A DNA stretch of 64,000 nucleotides from Todiramphus chloris collaris (GCA_025345505.1 JANVCC010000012.1:12369845-12433844); one strand, 5' to 3'. Shown: positions 23,932 to 37,572, numbered from the stretch's first letter. A program made the numbers and translations. The notes: generated by a model from the letters alone, not told the origin.

Positions 23932-24677
23932 CTCCTGTAAACCCCATTTTTTTACAGACTTAGTATCTAAGTATGCCAGCTCCTGTTAAGTTCCTTATTC
24001 TTCCTCCTTAGTATCATCCCTCTGCCACACCATGCAGCCTCACCAGTACAGCTGCATCAACTGCTATTTATACTCAAGCTTCTTTCAGAATGCTTCTTTC
24101 TATACATGTAAATGAGAAAGATGAGGAAAAACCATTTAATACATTCAAAGGACTTTATGGCATGAAAGTCTCATGCGGGAGCCACTTTCAATTCCCTGTA
24201 TAAGATGGGCTCAGGAATTCCCTTCTTATTTTATAACTGGCTTCAGATCACTTCAGAAGGTGAGAGTCCATTCAACTAACCAGCATTCAGATATTAGATT
24301 GATAAATTTAAGGTCAAACTCATGTTTTTCCTATACCCAATATATACATTTCTGTTATTTATCTACACCTTCTATAAGACTGTGTTTGGCCATCATCATG
24401 AGCAGCATAAAATACTGCAGAGGTGAAAAGAACTTAAAAATGTGAGCCTTTTGAGGTTTTTATTTGTTTCAAAATATTACTTGAAAGTGTCTGTTGGCTT
24501 CACCCTGGAAAGAAGTAATTTCATACTAGTATAATGACTTAAATTGTCTCCAAATTCCAAAATATTCCAAATATGTACAGCAAAATATAGTAACCCCATC
24601 CTTCATTTCACTGGTACTGATTTTCTAAATTTCATTAGAAATTACTTATTGTTGCACCTCTACAGTACCAAAAGGCA

Positions 24678-24697
24678 GGGGGGAGGTGGGCGGGTGG
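24678..24697 (+). other. G-rich stretch, weak G-quadruplex candidate
   Basis: GGGGGGAGGTGGGCGGGTGG has several G-runs with short loops, though only three separate runs of three or more G. At best it would form a two-tetrad or irregular quadruplex. Confidence 0.35.
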
Positions 24698-25767
24698 AGA
24701 TACTACCTATTTCAGTGGACTGTGGGTACAGTTATATGCTATTACAATGTGTACAGTAAAACACTATTTTGGTAGAGCCTGTAGATGCTATAACAGAATG
24801 GTACTAAATGTATAGTTTCAATCCTGTTGACCCCTTTTCTTAGCAAAGAGGAAGCCTTAAACATCTGTAAAGCAATATTAAAATGTTAGATGAAGAAATT
24901 AAAGTATAAAGGTTTGGTATTGCTCTGCATTAGCATTTAATGAAGCAATAGATTATAACAATTCAGAACAAATTAAGATTGCTCAGTTGCTTTCAAAACT
25001 TAAGAACTCTTCAGAATTCTGAAAAACTTGTCACCGTCTACAGATGGGACTTAAGAAACTACAGGACATTTAAAATCAATGAACTGTTTAAATTTTTTGT
25101 ACATTCATGCGGAAATCATTATGGTGTTATTTTTGTAATACAAGACGGTGGTAATTAAGGAAAAGACCTTAAATACAGAAAGAAAATTCAACCCATGCAA
25201 TTAACTATAGAAGAGCATTCAAGAGAAGATCTCACATTAGCACAAAATCAATGTTCCCTAATTATCAGAAATACAAAGGAGATGGGGTGCATTTATGTCT
25301 TATTTTGTATCTAAGTTTTATTTGTGCTTCTTGGTCTGTTATACCCTATACTGAGCTAGCAATTAGTACCAGAAGTAAATACATGTGCTTGAAAGCCTAC
25401 TCATGTAATCTAAAAGTAGAAACTGCAACTTTGTTTCTTTAGTGATATTTAGAAGTTTCTGGTACTGAGTGCTAGCAGCTCGGGTAGAGAATGAAAATTC
25501 ACAGATGGAAAAAAATACCTTGAGAATAAAAGGTATCTCTAGGACAGTACTCATCATCAAAAAATGCTGTAGTGATGGCGAGGGTTTGTGTCTGTTTTCC
25601 CTTATTGCTTTCTCCATGCACATCCCTCCTGAACAACTGATAAAAATCAGCAGTCTCTGATGTTAATTCCTGTTAATTTGGATGTCAAAACATTGTGATT
25701 GTCTATTTGAAATACAAATTGTGTCAGAGATACATCTCTTCAGTTTTGCAGAACCAAGTATTTCATC

Positions 25768-26499
25768 AGGGCAAGTGTAGAGTGAAAGGAATAACCTCAT
25801 ACACTGCTACAGGTTAGGGGTTGACCTGTTAGGAAGCAGCTCCAAGGAGAACAACCTTAGAGTCCTGGTGGACAACAAGCTAACCATGAGCCAAAAATGT
25901 GATCTTGTGGCCAAGGAGGCCAGTGTTATCCTGGGGTGCATTAAGAAGATTGTGACCAGCAAGTCAAGGGAGATTCTCCTTCTTCTTTACTCTGCCTGGC
26001 TGAGGCCACCACATCTGGAGTACTGTGTCCAGTTCTGGGGTCTGCAGTTCAAGAGAGACAGGCAGCTACTGGGGAGAGTTCAACGGAGGGCTACAAAGAT
26101 TATGACAGGACTGAAGCATCTCTCTTACAAGACTGAGAGACCTGGGGCTGTTTAGCCTGGAGAAGACTGAGATGGGATCTTATAAATGCTTATAAATATC
26201 TACAGGGAAGGGGTCAACAAGATGTGGCCAATCACTTTTCAGAGCTGCCCAGTAACAGGAGAAGGGGCAACAGGCACAAACAGGAACACAAGAAGTTCCA
26301 CTTAAACATAAGGAAAAGCTTTACTGTGAGAGAGACAGAGCATTGAAACATGCTGCCCAGATAGGTTGTGGAATCTCTGTCTCTGAAGATTTTCAAAACT
26401 CACCCCTAGAAGTTCCTGCTGTAGGCGAATGTGCTTTGGCAGAGGAGTTGGGCTAGACGATCTCCATAGGTATCTTTCAGTCCCTACCATTCTGTGATA
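25768..26499 (+). mobile_element. 5'-truncated CR1 LINE
   Basis: It starts just after the FADD region at GGGCAAGTGTAGAGT (family GKCRVLH). It continues through LRVLVDNKLTMSQKCDLVAK, REILLLLYSAW, HLEYCVQFWG and RVQRRATKIMTGLKHLS in one 95-codon frame (25868-26155). It then breaks frame at the LFSLEK.RLRGD block, and the C-terminal and 3' UTR sequences continue to a single ATTCTGTGA near 26493. It encodes nothing functional. Confidence 0.93.
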
Positions 26500-26587
26500 A
26501 TCCCTGTTACATATGCAGGCAACTAATAGCATGAGTGTTGCAATGGGTCACCTAGTCAATAAAAAGTAAAAATGTTTAGTTTTCACA

Positions 26588-26627
<40 letters not shown>

Positions 26628-26637
26628 GTGTGTATAC
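26588..26637. repeat. Compound microsatellite (CT)n-(TG)n-(TA)n-(TG)n
   Basis: CT repeats at 26588-26603, TG, about ten TA units at 26607-26627, then TGTGTGTA. Confidence 0.95.
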
Positions 26638-27623
26638 CCAGTAGGTATAAAAAGACTATTGATATCATTTGTGTTTTCTGTCTTCTGACATAGCCTACCT
26701 AACAGCAGGAACTTTGGTGCCTGTAGTTGACAAAACAGTTCAAGGACAATTTTAGTCTTTGGCATAGGTTTTAGATTAAATTAAACTTCAAAAAATGAAT
26801 TTATATCTTTCTCATCCCTAAAACCTGATCAAACCACTATGTCTTTCTCTTCAGGTAACACTCTTCTCCTAATAAAGCTGAACAGATATGCAAAAAGAAA
26901 GTTCAAACAACAAATATCAAAGTCTAACTCTATTCCAGATCTTAGCATAATTACCTATAGTGAGTTCTGCGTCTGATATAATTTCTAGACAGTCACATAT
27001 ATTTTAGATTTTTATTAAAGAGAAAATAGCTTGCCTTGGGTTTAAATTTAAATCTAAACAGAATTAAGTACTTATGGAAAGTGGGGAATAAATATTTCTC
27101 AGGTCTGAATGGGTTTTATAAATGTAGTTCACAATTTAGGTAAACAGGATGTATCAGGTCCCACCCTCGAGGTTTTAATAAGTTTTTTGAGTCTTACTTT
27201 CTTTTTCTTATTTTTTTTTCAGTCTCATTACCTAAAAATCAGTTGATAAAAAGATTATTTATTTATATATCTCAGCAATTACATAGCTTAACTTATATTT
27301 TGCTGTTTCAGTTTATGTGTTTATAATGTTGATGAAATGTGAATTCAAAATGTTGTTTTAAAGATTTATTTTTGTAATGATTTTTTTTTTCTGAAAGGAA
27401 ATTGTACTTTATTTAGAAGTGTGTAAAAAATAGTCTAAAATTTGATGTTTTTTCAAGGAAATTGAAACATGCTGTATACAAAACAAATGCAAATTATGGA
27501 GTACTTAAAATAAAATACTAATGAATTAATGTGTTTTTGAGGAATTTCTGTTATTCTCACTTTTATCAACGCATAATTCTACAAATCTCACGTCTCTGCA
27601 TTTTTAACCTACTTTTTATGCAT

Positions 27624-27649
27624 AGGAAAGGAAAGGAAAGGAAAGGAAG
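27624..27649. repeat. (GGAAA)5 microsatellite
   Basis: Five consecutive AGGAA units. Confidence 0.92.
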
Positions 27650-27917
27650 CTTTCATTTTTTATGTGTTCACAAGAAGCCTTAAAGCTAAAAAGAAACAAG
27701 GATCATGCCTTTATCTGAAGAAGAGGTTACAGCTTTCAAAAACTGGTTTGTGTAGGCAGTGATATTCCAAATTTTCTAGGCTTATTTCTTTAAAATTGTG
27801 GTGGTTTACATGTAGTTCTTGAATATTATTTTTGTTAAATTTAAGATTTTGACAAGGACTTTAGACTACTTCTCCACAGCTTGTCAGAATTTCTTTTTTA
27901 TCTTGAAGTTGTTTTTT

Positions 27918-27936
27918 AAAAAAAAAAAAAAAAAAA
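27918..27936. repeat. A19 homopolymer
   Basis: Nineteen consecutive A following TTTTTT. No flanking duplication noticed. Confidence 0.9.
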
Positions 27937-28744
27937 GTGCACGTAGTTGAATTTAAAATCCAATTGAAAGTTTTTTGTTTGTATTCCTATGTATCATGTT
28001 TATTACAAGCTCTTAATTATGAATATTCAGATTCATGAACATGTAATTTTTTTATACTCTGCTGTCTTCTGTTTTCTCCTCTAAAACCATTCTGTGCAAC
28101 ATTTTCTACTGAATGTGAGTAGCAGAAAGAAAACATGGTCTTAACTACTTATGAAATAAAGAAAGGAATTTACTGAAATGCATTTACATTTCTGTCAGTG
28201 TATAACCCTATTTTCTCCAGGAATGTGGCATCTGAATCAAAACCAGAGGGTGTAGGTAAAAAAAAAATGTTCAAAAATATAGACACCTTGTAAACCCATA
28301 TAGCATCTGTGCACCAGTCTGACTATAAATGTGGAGATGGGTAACACTGGAGAACTTCAGGTTTGAGCCCTGCTGTTCATTATAAAGTCCTGCCATCTGC
28401 TCCACAAATGTTGGAATGAAGTATGTACAACTCTTTTTGGATGTATAGAGATGCAGCTGACTCCATGCGGGAGAAGCACAGAGAGATGTGGCACAACTCT
28501 GTGACATGATGTGTGCCAAAGCAATCCTCACGCTACTGAAAATCAAGCCACAGATTTTATGGTTGGAACAACTTTAGAGCAGCCTACAGAATTTATCTCC
28601 TTGGTTCTACACATTGGAGTTTCCTAAAATCTTGAAATACTTTGGACCACTTACATATCCTCAGCTTTTGGAAAGAATGTGCATTATCTTCAGTCGTTTC
28701 AGAAACAAATTTACTCCTATGTGCTGTGAAAAAGAAGAATGAAA

Positions 28745-29059
28745 AGAGTATGAGGTGGGGGTCGTCCTCTTCTCCCATGTAGCAAGCAAGAAGGCAAGAG
28801 GAAACAACCTCAAGTTGCACCAAGGAAAGTTTAGATCGGATATCAAGAAAAATTTCTTCACAGAAAGTATTGTCAAACTGTGGAATATGCTGCCCAGGAA
28901 AGTGGTGGAGTTTCTATCCCTGGAGGTATTTAAAAGACATGTAGATGTGGTGCTTAGGGCCATGGTTTAGGGGTGACCTGTCAGTGCTGAGTTAACAGTT
29001 GGACTTGATCTTGAAGGTCTCTTCCAATGAAAACAATTCCATGGTTCTGTTTCTCTATG
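28745..29059 (+). mobile_element. 5'-truncated CR1, 3' end only
   Basis: The frame at 28755-28970 reads NLKLHQGKFRSDIKKNFFTE, WNMLPRKVVEFLSLEVFKRH and VVLRAMV, the extreme C-terminus of CR1 ORF2. The 3' UTR (TTGATCTTGAAGGTCTCTTC) and degenerate TTCCATGG/TTCTGTTT tail units follow. It looks like the same subfamily as the copy at 400-1482. Confidence 0.93.
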
Positions 29060-30119
29060 AAGAGATTAATTCTTTTGCCTTTACATATCTTAATATGATA
29101 GCACAGGTGAATATTCAGTGAAACCTGAGTCCTGTCCCTGACCAATATTAAAATAATGACACAGTGGTTTAGATATCCTCCTTGCCTTCATACCATGGAT
29201 TATGTCCTTTGATTACAACAAGATCCCAACACTAGAATTCTTTAAAATGACGTGGCTACATTGCAGCACCTTTGGAAAGACGCATCTGTCTTTCTAATAA
29301 CTGTTCTGTAGCTGTGACCTACATGCACTTAACCACAATGAAGGTATGAGTCCTTATCTGACTGTTCTCTATATTCCTTGGCCCAGAGGCTGAGGGAAAG
29401 AGTGAAAGCATAGATTAGGAACTGGAACTGAACCTGTAAATGTAGCTGTATCAGCAACTCCCAGGGCAAATCCAGAGTTCGAACCTATTTATTTGGACCT
29501 TTATGAAAAAGAGAATCATTTCTTCCCAAATTCCAAAGCTGAGTCACATTGACATGTGGACACACTTCCCTCAACACCCCCACTCTTTGTAGGTAGCCTA
29601 TGGCCTGTTACAAAATCACAAGAGTTTACCAAGACCCAAGATTAGCACAGACCATCCACAGAAAGGGGAAGAATAATTTCTGGTCTATAGGTCCCTAAAT
29701 GGAGCAAGGTCTTGTGCTGGGTGATCCTTTCCAGGGCATTTATATTTCTAGTGAATCCATATAATTCCTGAATTCTGCTGCTTCTGTATTTATGGAGTAC
29801 GGCTACCGCATTTCTTTCCCAAACTATCTAAACAGTCTTCCTGTCTAGCACACCAGTACATATGGACCTTTGTTAGCTCAGTGATTAAGAAACATTGATA
29901 TCCTGGCTATGGACACCCTTTCCAAAGAGGGAATCTTTATAAGGATTAAGTTACAGAGGTGAGAAAAACCCCTGTAATTTTATTTCTTAATGGACCATAT
30001 AATCCTAAAGGTGGAAAGGTCCAGGAATGGCCATTCCAGGGACTGTCCAGACCTCATGTGAGGGGTCAGTAATGCAGGACTCATAAAGGTTGGTTGTTTA
30101 TGCTTCCTCGTATTCATAG
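29060..30119. other. Non-coding DNA of slightly higher GC
   Basis: No recognised family. A chance tRNA-like B-box (GTTCGAACC, near 29478) was inspected and rejected. It ends at the exon-like stretch at 30120. Confidence 0.4.
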
Positions 30120-30203
30120 GCAGCCCTCCCAGCTGTGCTCATGAAAACCCTAGACATATTCAAAGATGAAGACAGTGAAGACCCTCAGAATCTGGTTTCA
30201 AAG
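30120..30203 (+). other. Exon-like open stretch (unproven)
   Basis: A pyrimidine-rich stretch ending ATTCATAG precedes 84 nt (28 codons, phase 0) open in one frame: AALPAVLMKTLDIFKDEDSE, then DPQNLVSK. It is followed by AAG|GTACTT, a moderate splice donor. Length, phase and acidic composition suit a small internal coding exon. A random 28-codon open frame is not rare, so the evidence is weak. I recognise no gene. Confidence 0.2.
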
Positions 30204-33200
30204 GTACTTACAGAATGATATAAAATCATTGCAGATTGTGGACTGTAATGAAAATTTTGTTCTTTTTAATTTGTATAAGGGTGGCTTAAATGAAGGTGCA
30301 TTGGTCCTGGCAATTTAATTATAGCTTTGTCCAGAAGAAAAAGAAGGCCAAAACTTAGGGGTTTGGGTTTTGGTTTTTGCTTTTACTTCCTATAACTCTT
30401 GTAATACCTTCTTCGGGTAAAGAAAAATAAAACACAGGTATGTACTGAATAGCTCCAGTCAACCTCATCAGTGAGGGACTTAATGTCTTTCATGGCTGAA
30501 ACATTTTTTACTCCTGCTACTGTAACCAGTCTATCTGAATTATAGTTTCACCATTATGACCATAGTTAAGCTATGACAGGATTTCATTTTATAAATATGT
30601 GTATATTTATACACTCAACCCTATTTTTACCAGGGTCTACAAATCATCTCAAAAAAAAAACTTTAGATAGAAACTTAAACAGGTCTTTTTGGGTTTTTTT
30701 ACTGTCTCTTGTTATTTTTCTTGAAACTTCATCCTACTGAGCTTGTCCTCAGACATTCTGGCTAAGTTTAACATGAAGAAAACAGCCTTTACAATTAGAT
30801 TAAAAAATTCATCTTTTAATTCTGTTCAAGTGATTGTGTCATTTCAGCTTAGTTTCAAGATAATTAATAGCAAGACATTTGTAATGAGAAAGTATTTTTT
30901 CATTCTAATTAAAAACTTGGTAACTAAGAGTAAATACATTTCAAGCGATCAACACATTATTTCATTTTGAAAAGTTCATCATGATTATTAGTGAATCAGA
31001 TGGATGTTTGTGGGTAGCAGTGACATTAACAGAACAGAGGTGTCATTACAGTAGCATAGCATATGACAAAATCCCTTATTTGGAAGAATTTCTGAAGATA
31101 TTTTGTGGTCACTTCATCATGAAAAAAAAAAAACCAGGAAAAAAGTATTAATAAGTGTATGCTTGAAATCACTGTTGCTCACTAGCAATGTCAGTCATTG
31201 CAGTCACTGAATGTACAAGTCTTCTTACACTTCAGTCTGACACAATATCAAACAGTCTGGGCAAAATCTGTTGCTGAATTAGAATTAAAGATAATAGAAT
31301 CATCAACCTGAAAAGGGGGTTCCTTTTTAAATTTCAGGTAAAAATAAAGCTAGTAACAAAAATGTCTTTCTTAAAGTATTTCAGAAGAAAGGTGACAATC
31401 TCAACAGCTGTAGGTGAAATGTAATTAGGTTTTATTATCCCCATTTTACAGATAGCAATCTGAGACATATAGCAATCAAAACCTATACAATGCAAAGACA
31501 TTATAACACAGAGTCCTATTTTCTGGGATAAAAGAGATCCCACTGACTTTAATAAGCATTATTTGTATCTCACAGTGAAGGGGAAAAAAAAAAAGAGCTT
31601 TCTGTTTTCATGGTCCTCATCCCTACACTAATCATCCAGTAGTTTATATGGCCATTCACACAAGTATTTAATTTATCAGCTAGAACTAAACTGGCCTGTT
31701 AAAGGCACTTTATGCAGGTTTTATGTGTTATACTGTAAATGAGGTGATCAACAGGGGTTCCCTCTTGGGCCTAGGTATCCCACAGAGCTGAATTCCTAGG
31801 GAGTGAGTAATTGCAAGTTCCTTTCTGTCTGGTGGATATAGGTGTAAGAAAAGGCAACCAACATGCTTTGTGATTCAGTTAGTGTGGGGAGATGTGTTCT
31901 TTAACCTTAATAAGCCAATTAAGGAGGCCTCTGAAAAGGAGGAAGGGGTTGCATAGCTCCTTTTTTAGGGAAGGAGGTTGCTAGAGGGAAGATAGCAATG
32001 CTGAACTAGAGAATATGCCAAAGTGTACTAGACAGCTATATACAGTAGGATTTTGTTTTGAACAGGGTTTACTTGTTTTTTTAAAATATCTTGAACTAAT
32101 TTTTGGTTTTGGAAGATACAGCTGTGATTATTAGCACCTAACTGTGGCATTTTGAAGGGGGAAGGACAAGCAAGATGCTCTTTATTATAATTCCACTGCT
32201 TAAGAGTTGTGTGCATTTACCCATAGTTTTCCTGTTTGTCCAAAACAACTTACATTCTTCAGTAACTTTACAAGAGGGGGAAGTGGAGGGGGAGGAAGCC
32301 AGCTACCTATGGTATATGGAAAAGACCTACTTCTGAGAAGCTGCACAAAGAAGACACAGAGTATTGGAGATGTTGCTCTTAAGCTTATTTCTACAGTCCT
32401 TTGACATTTCTTCTTATTGCTACAAAAAACCCTCAAAAAACTAAAGTCTTTTTTAGTAGAAGTCATTCATAGAATAAACTGCCCAATACAAGCCAAAGCA
32501 TACTTTTAGCTGCAGCAGGTATTCTCTGTTCTGCTTATCTTTGCAGAAGAGTGTATAAGATCAGCAAAATGACCCTTGTAAGAATCCAACTGCCTCCTAC
32601 ATCTTTGCAGACTAATAACAACTACTTAAACCATAGCCTCTGTCTTGCCAGATAAAAATCCCTCTCTTTACGTAAGACCAAAGAAGAAAATTAGACCTAC
32701 CAAGAGCAAATAAACTGAAGACTTTCTATCAGAATATTTGTTTGCTGGCAGAGGCTCTTCCCAAGCAGTCCCATTCATATGCTCTCCCTATTACCATGGC
32801 TTATTTTTTTAGCTTGTGCTGTTTTCCAGAGAGCCCTTTTCTTCCACAGAAATTCTTGTATTAACAGCACTCAGTTACAACTCTTAAGGAATAAATACTG
32901 TTACTGTTACCATTAAATTATGCTTGAGCAAGTTTTGAGAAGCTGAACAATGCTTAATATCAGTTGCCTTTTATGAGGATTACCTAATAAGAGCTGGTCA
33001 CCTTGCAGTCATGCTCAAATCAGTTTTGGTCAGTTAAAAAAGAAAAAGCTTGTTTTCCAAATTCAGTTAAAAACATACCTTCAAGATATTTTATTAAATA
33101 TGTTGATAAGTAGAGAAGTTTTTGAAGGATGCTGAACCTTCCTGCAGATTTTGTGATTTATAATGGAAGTTTATCTCATTTTAGCTTTAATTTTTAATTT

Positions 33201-36200
33201 CAAACCTTTGTCTTTATTAGCTTTATGGTTTTTTTTTTTTTTTGTTGGTTTGCTTTTGTTTATTTTTTTAATAAATTAGTTAAAAATATATTTCAGTATG
33301 TGGACATACAATTTAATGAATATTTGTAAACACACATGAATTAATTAGTCCAGGGAAAAAAATTACTGCAATTTTTCATTTATTATAAAAAATTTCTCTT
33401 ACTCTAGTCTCTTACTCAAGTTTGGTTTGATCATCATGAAAGCCTATTTATTGTATTTTGAAGCTAATCTTGCAAGTGCAATTATAACTCCTGTTGTGTC
33501 ATAATTTTACATCCATTATCTACTAGTGGTAATAAACTGATTTTTATCCCTTTATATTTCTGTTCAGCTTCTGTTTTTCAATTTGTTTCCCCACTTCCCA
33601 GCTGACTAAATTCAGGACATGAAAGAGATCACAAATTAAACTATGTAACTTTAAAAATTACCATTGTTTACTTCATGAATGGCCCTGGAGCAATGCAGCT
33701 AATCAAACACTTGATTAAGCTTGATTCAAAGAAACTATTTCTGCAGTCCCTGGATGCAGAATGCAATGTCTGTCTGATATGTTCTTTGCTTTGCCTTTAG
33801 TTCTAGTGTAAGCTCTGTTTGGTTTATGCATTTAAGAAGCCCATCACATTTACAGTTCAAAAACAAATATAAAGACAATAATGAATGTTACATTCTTGTT
33901 AACAAATGCTGAATTTCTAATATGAATAGTGGCTTCAAATAAGATTCTAAAAAAGACACCAGATATTATTCAATTACCTAATTTTGGCAACACCATCCAC
34001 AGGAAAATGTTTTACCAATGTTTCTTGCTTTCTTTGGTTGGATGTCTCAGTAGAATTCAAATATTAATCAATACAATCCAATAGTTTATTTAAGGATATT
34101 GTTTTGTTTCTTCTGAAACATGTATATATTAAGACTGTGAGGAGATATGAATACTAAAATATATCTAAGTAGGAAAAATAATTTTTATAATCATTCATAT
34201 TAAAAATATGCTATAAGTCCGATATTAAAGATACTGTTGAAAGAATCTGGCTTTTATTTTGTTGTCTTTGGGTTCAAGAAGAGCCTTTGGGCATTTCTTC
34301 CTATGAAAAGAAGTTGATAAATAATGTGATTGATGAACAATATAATATCAATAATCATATCAATAGTTAATTGTGGTGAGGTGCCTAGTCTATAAATGAT
34401 ACGTTAGATACATGTTCCAGAGGCTAAAGATGGACAGATAAACCTATACAGCATTTTTCCCTCCTTCACAGTGCATTTTAAATCAAGAATACTTATTTGA
34501 GGAGCTGATTGGCCTCACCTTCCATTTGGAAAACAGGGTTTTCAGTAAGGAATGTCTATGGTGTTCAGTCATGGAGTCCTTGAAACACTAATCACTATGT
34601 TACCATACTTTATATTGAACAGCTTCTCCATACCTTTTTCTGTGACATCTCTTCTGTTAGTGTTCTCCACACAGGTTCCATCTTCTTTGAAAACAACCTA
34701 TACCCTTCTGTCAATTTACAGCCACACATTAAGAAAATATATATACTGAGTGTGAACCAAGGTCTATGGACACCAGTCTTCACAGTCATACTGCTCTGAG
34801 AGGTCTCTGTAATGTCTGCTATGAACTGGAAAATAAATTGCAGCTGTTCTATGACATCCAAATAGATATATGTGAAAGCAGATGCACATTACAACAACAC
34901 ACATACTGCATTAATTTCTGTAGCATTTAAAAAATAAAAAGCATCATGGTGATACAATATTTAGTAAAGATTTTTTAGATGTCATCCTAATGAAGAATTA
35001 TAAAGAGGTGCTTGTATTTTAATTGGAAATGAGTCAACACTTCTAATTACATGATCTAATTTTCTAATATGCATCGGAACTGACTATAAGGTAAATGGAC
35101 ACAGAAGTTTCAGTTTCTTTCAACATGCTTATTTCTTCTTAAAACGTAATGTGAGATTGAGAGGTTCCAGAAGAAAATTTTCAGTGAACAATATTGCTAT
35201 TCACTTACAAGCAAGCATTATAACTGACAAATATGCCCTATGTATTTCTTATGCTTTCTAGATACAATTTTGATTGTTTGTTTCTGTCTTTATTGATCCC
35301 CTTATAATATAAATATATTATATACCAATAAAATCAGATTTGATTAAGTGCTCTTGGTAATATTCAGCAACACATTTGTCGCAATATTTTCTATATAAAA
35401 TAGGTTTCTATATAAAAAAAGGTTGTTTTAAGTCTAAAAAATGTGTCACTAGGACACACCTTTTGAATTAAACTCTGATCTCTAAGTTTATTGTATTGAC
35501 TTAATCAGCAGAATATTTATTTCAGATTCAATAATAAAATCAATGTATACTCCATATTACCAAAAAAAAAAAAATTTTACATGTAACAATTACTTGATTC
35601 CTTTATATGTAATTTATAAAAATGAATGAAGCTAAACTTTGAAATAAGACAAGAGAAAGGAGTTTTCTCTGATATTTTGCCTCTGGTCTTCTAGTCGATT
35701 TTTCTAACATTGACTGGGTTGATTCATTCTGTGATTCCAGGCAAGTTGCATTACTTCTTTGGACTTTCCTCAAGGTAACTGTAGGACTGAGTGCACTGAG
35801 TAACAAGTCTGCAATGGAAAAAACAGATGTTGCATCTCTGTTAGCATTCATGGTTATATAAAATAATAAAGTGGGACTTAGAACAACTATGTATTGTTTA
35901 AAAGTGAAAGGATTAAACTAACAACTCACTATCCTGATGCATAAACTTTGAGTATGTGCTCAAATTAATGTCAGATGAGCTTGATATCACTAAGGACATA
36001 AAGAAATTTTTAACACTTGCATAAATAATTAAAAAAAAAATGGGCAGGGATACATTTTCATGACATCTCTGGAAATTCTGTAAGAATTTCTAAATAATGA
36101 TATTTTATACTAATAGGAAAATTAATAGTGAATGTTGAGAGGAGCTTTGTCTTTACATTGGAGCAGATAATTCGGCAATTAGACCTGTGAAAACTTGATG

Positions 36201-37040
36201 TAAGACTAATCCCAGAGGATTCTAGATCTCAGAAGGAAACAGCAGAAAATATAAGGCCTTTAAGACTGATTTTTCATTACTTCCTTGGATGTTAACAGAG
36301 TATGTCTGTCTTCATACTTCCTGTATTATCTAATATTTACTGTGTGCATCAATGATCCAACCAATAGTCTAAAATTATGAAATCCAACGCATGTGTCAAT
36401 ATAATTTAATAAAATATATGCTGCTGAGAAATAAGTAATTTACTTCATCTTCTAGTTACAAAACATTATGAATGCTTGAATTTTCTCCTGGTTTCTATTT
36501 TATTTTGTTGATTATTTTTTGTTCTGTAGAGAAAATTTTCATCACGAGTAAATGTCTCTATGGTTATACCTGAAATAGAGACTTCAGTCAAGGATGACAA
36601 GCTACATAATATGTCTTAGTACGTTTATATGCTTTTTGACTCTGACACAGGGATTTGTATACGTATATTAATGCTTAGGATGATATTTAGCACATTGCTT
36701 GAAACTAAAAATCACTATTTTTATGAATGTAATAACAGTAAAACATCTATTTACCCTGTCTCAACCCATATAATCTTTTATGTTCGGATATTTCATTTTC
36801 TTCTGAGTGGAGCTTTATGATTTTTCCAGTGAAATCTCAGTGAGGTGCACCACATCAGGAAGCAGTGAAGGCTGTCTGCCACACATGAGAAGGGAAGCTG
36901 GGAACCAAGCAAAACAACAAGCAGCAACCTCACTGGCTCAAAGTACCCCTGTGAGGGAAGGAGAGCAGTTTGGTGATGACAACCACACGCAGCCACAAAA
37001 CTGCCAGGCAACTCCAGTATAATGAGACCAGTCCAAAGGC
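30204..37040. other. AT-rich non-coding DNA
   Basis: About 6.8 kb without a recognised gene or repeat family. It contains a T15 run (33229-33243), other short homopolymers, and a G-rich stretch near 32275-32299. A GC-richer part at 36807-37030 has a 71-codon plus frame with no known domain. Confidence 0.45.
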
Positions 37041-37128
37041 AATCACAGAATTAGAGAATAGCAGGGGTTGGAAAGGACCTCTGGAGATCATCTAATCCAA
37101 TCCCTCTGCTAAAGCAAGTTTGCATAGA
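37041..37128 (-). mobile_element. CR1 3'-tail fragment
   Basis: AATCACAGAATTAGAG, GGGGTTGGAAAGGACCTCTG and GAGATCATCTAATCCAATCC are the reverse complement of a CR1 3' UTR and tail. After about 88 bp the similarity stops at an unrelated 261-bp segment. Confidence 0.9.
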
Positions 37129-37389
37129 TAGAGCTGCAGAGGCAACCAGAAAAGAGAAAGCAGCAGCTATACAAAAATGAGGTTTTATTGCAGCCAAAAT
37201 TTCTCTTCACTCCTTCTCACAAAAAACAAATTACAGATTGAGATGTATGTTGGGACTATAACTATTACACAACTAATTCCTAAACTTTACAGAAAGCAGA
37301 ACTGAAATGGGCATACAGTCACTTATAAAGAGAAAACCTTCCACACAAGAGTACCTTATGCCACAAGGGTGATTTTCTGAATCATGGTT
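37129..37389. other. Unassigned 261-bp segment between two CR1 pieces
   Basis: It contains a minus-strand CAATAAAA (GTTTTATTG near 37182) and a TATAAAG-type box near 37325, which loosely resembles LTR architecture. I found no matching direct repeats at its edges. It could be an LTR remnant or unique DNA. Confidence 0.3.
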
Positions 37390-37572
37390 AACTCGATAGA
37401 CACCAGGACTCCCAGGTCCTTCTCTGTGAAACTGCTTTCCAGAAAGTCAACCCCTAACCTGTACTGGTGCTTGGGGTTATTTTTTCCCAAGGTGCAGGAC
37501 TATACACTTGCCTTTGTTAAATTTCATTAGATTCCTCTTCTCCAACTCTCCAGCCTGTCCAGGTCTTGAATC
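37390..37572 (-). mobile_element. CR1 ORF2 fragment (end of RT palm)
   Basis: Reverse-complement reading gives GKNNPKHQYRLGVDFLESSF, then TEKDLGVLVSIE, the CR1 segment just after FADD. It is not adjacent in a normal CR1 to the 3' tail at 37041-37128, so the intervening C-terminus is missing or replaced. Confidence 0.9.

Larger units (their letters stand above)
20451..25767. other. AT-rich non-coding DNA
   Basis: No recognised gene or repeat family. It includes a 114-codon minus open frame (21642-21986) overlapping a 70-codon plus frame, neither with a known domain, an A/CA-rich simple repeat (23843-23931) and a G-rich stretch (24678-24697). Confidence 0.45.
26638..28744. other. AT-rich non-coding DNA
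   Basis: No gene recognised. It contains the (GGAAA)n and A19 simple repeats listed separately. The stretch 28280-28560 is somewhat richer in G+C and has a 91-codon minus frame without a known domain; it may be an old unrecognised repeat. Confidence 0.45.

Noticed and set aside
29430..29490. tRNA-like A box (TAGCTGTATCAGC) and B box (GTTCGAACC)
   Set aside because: The spacing is about 10 nt too short for a tRNA and the acceptor and anticodon stems do not form; probably chance.
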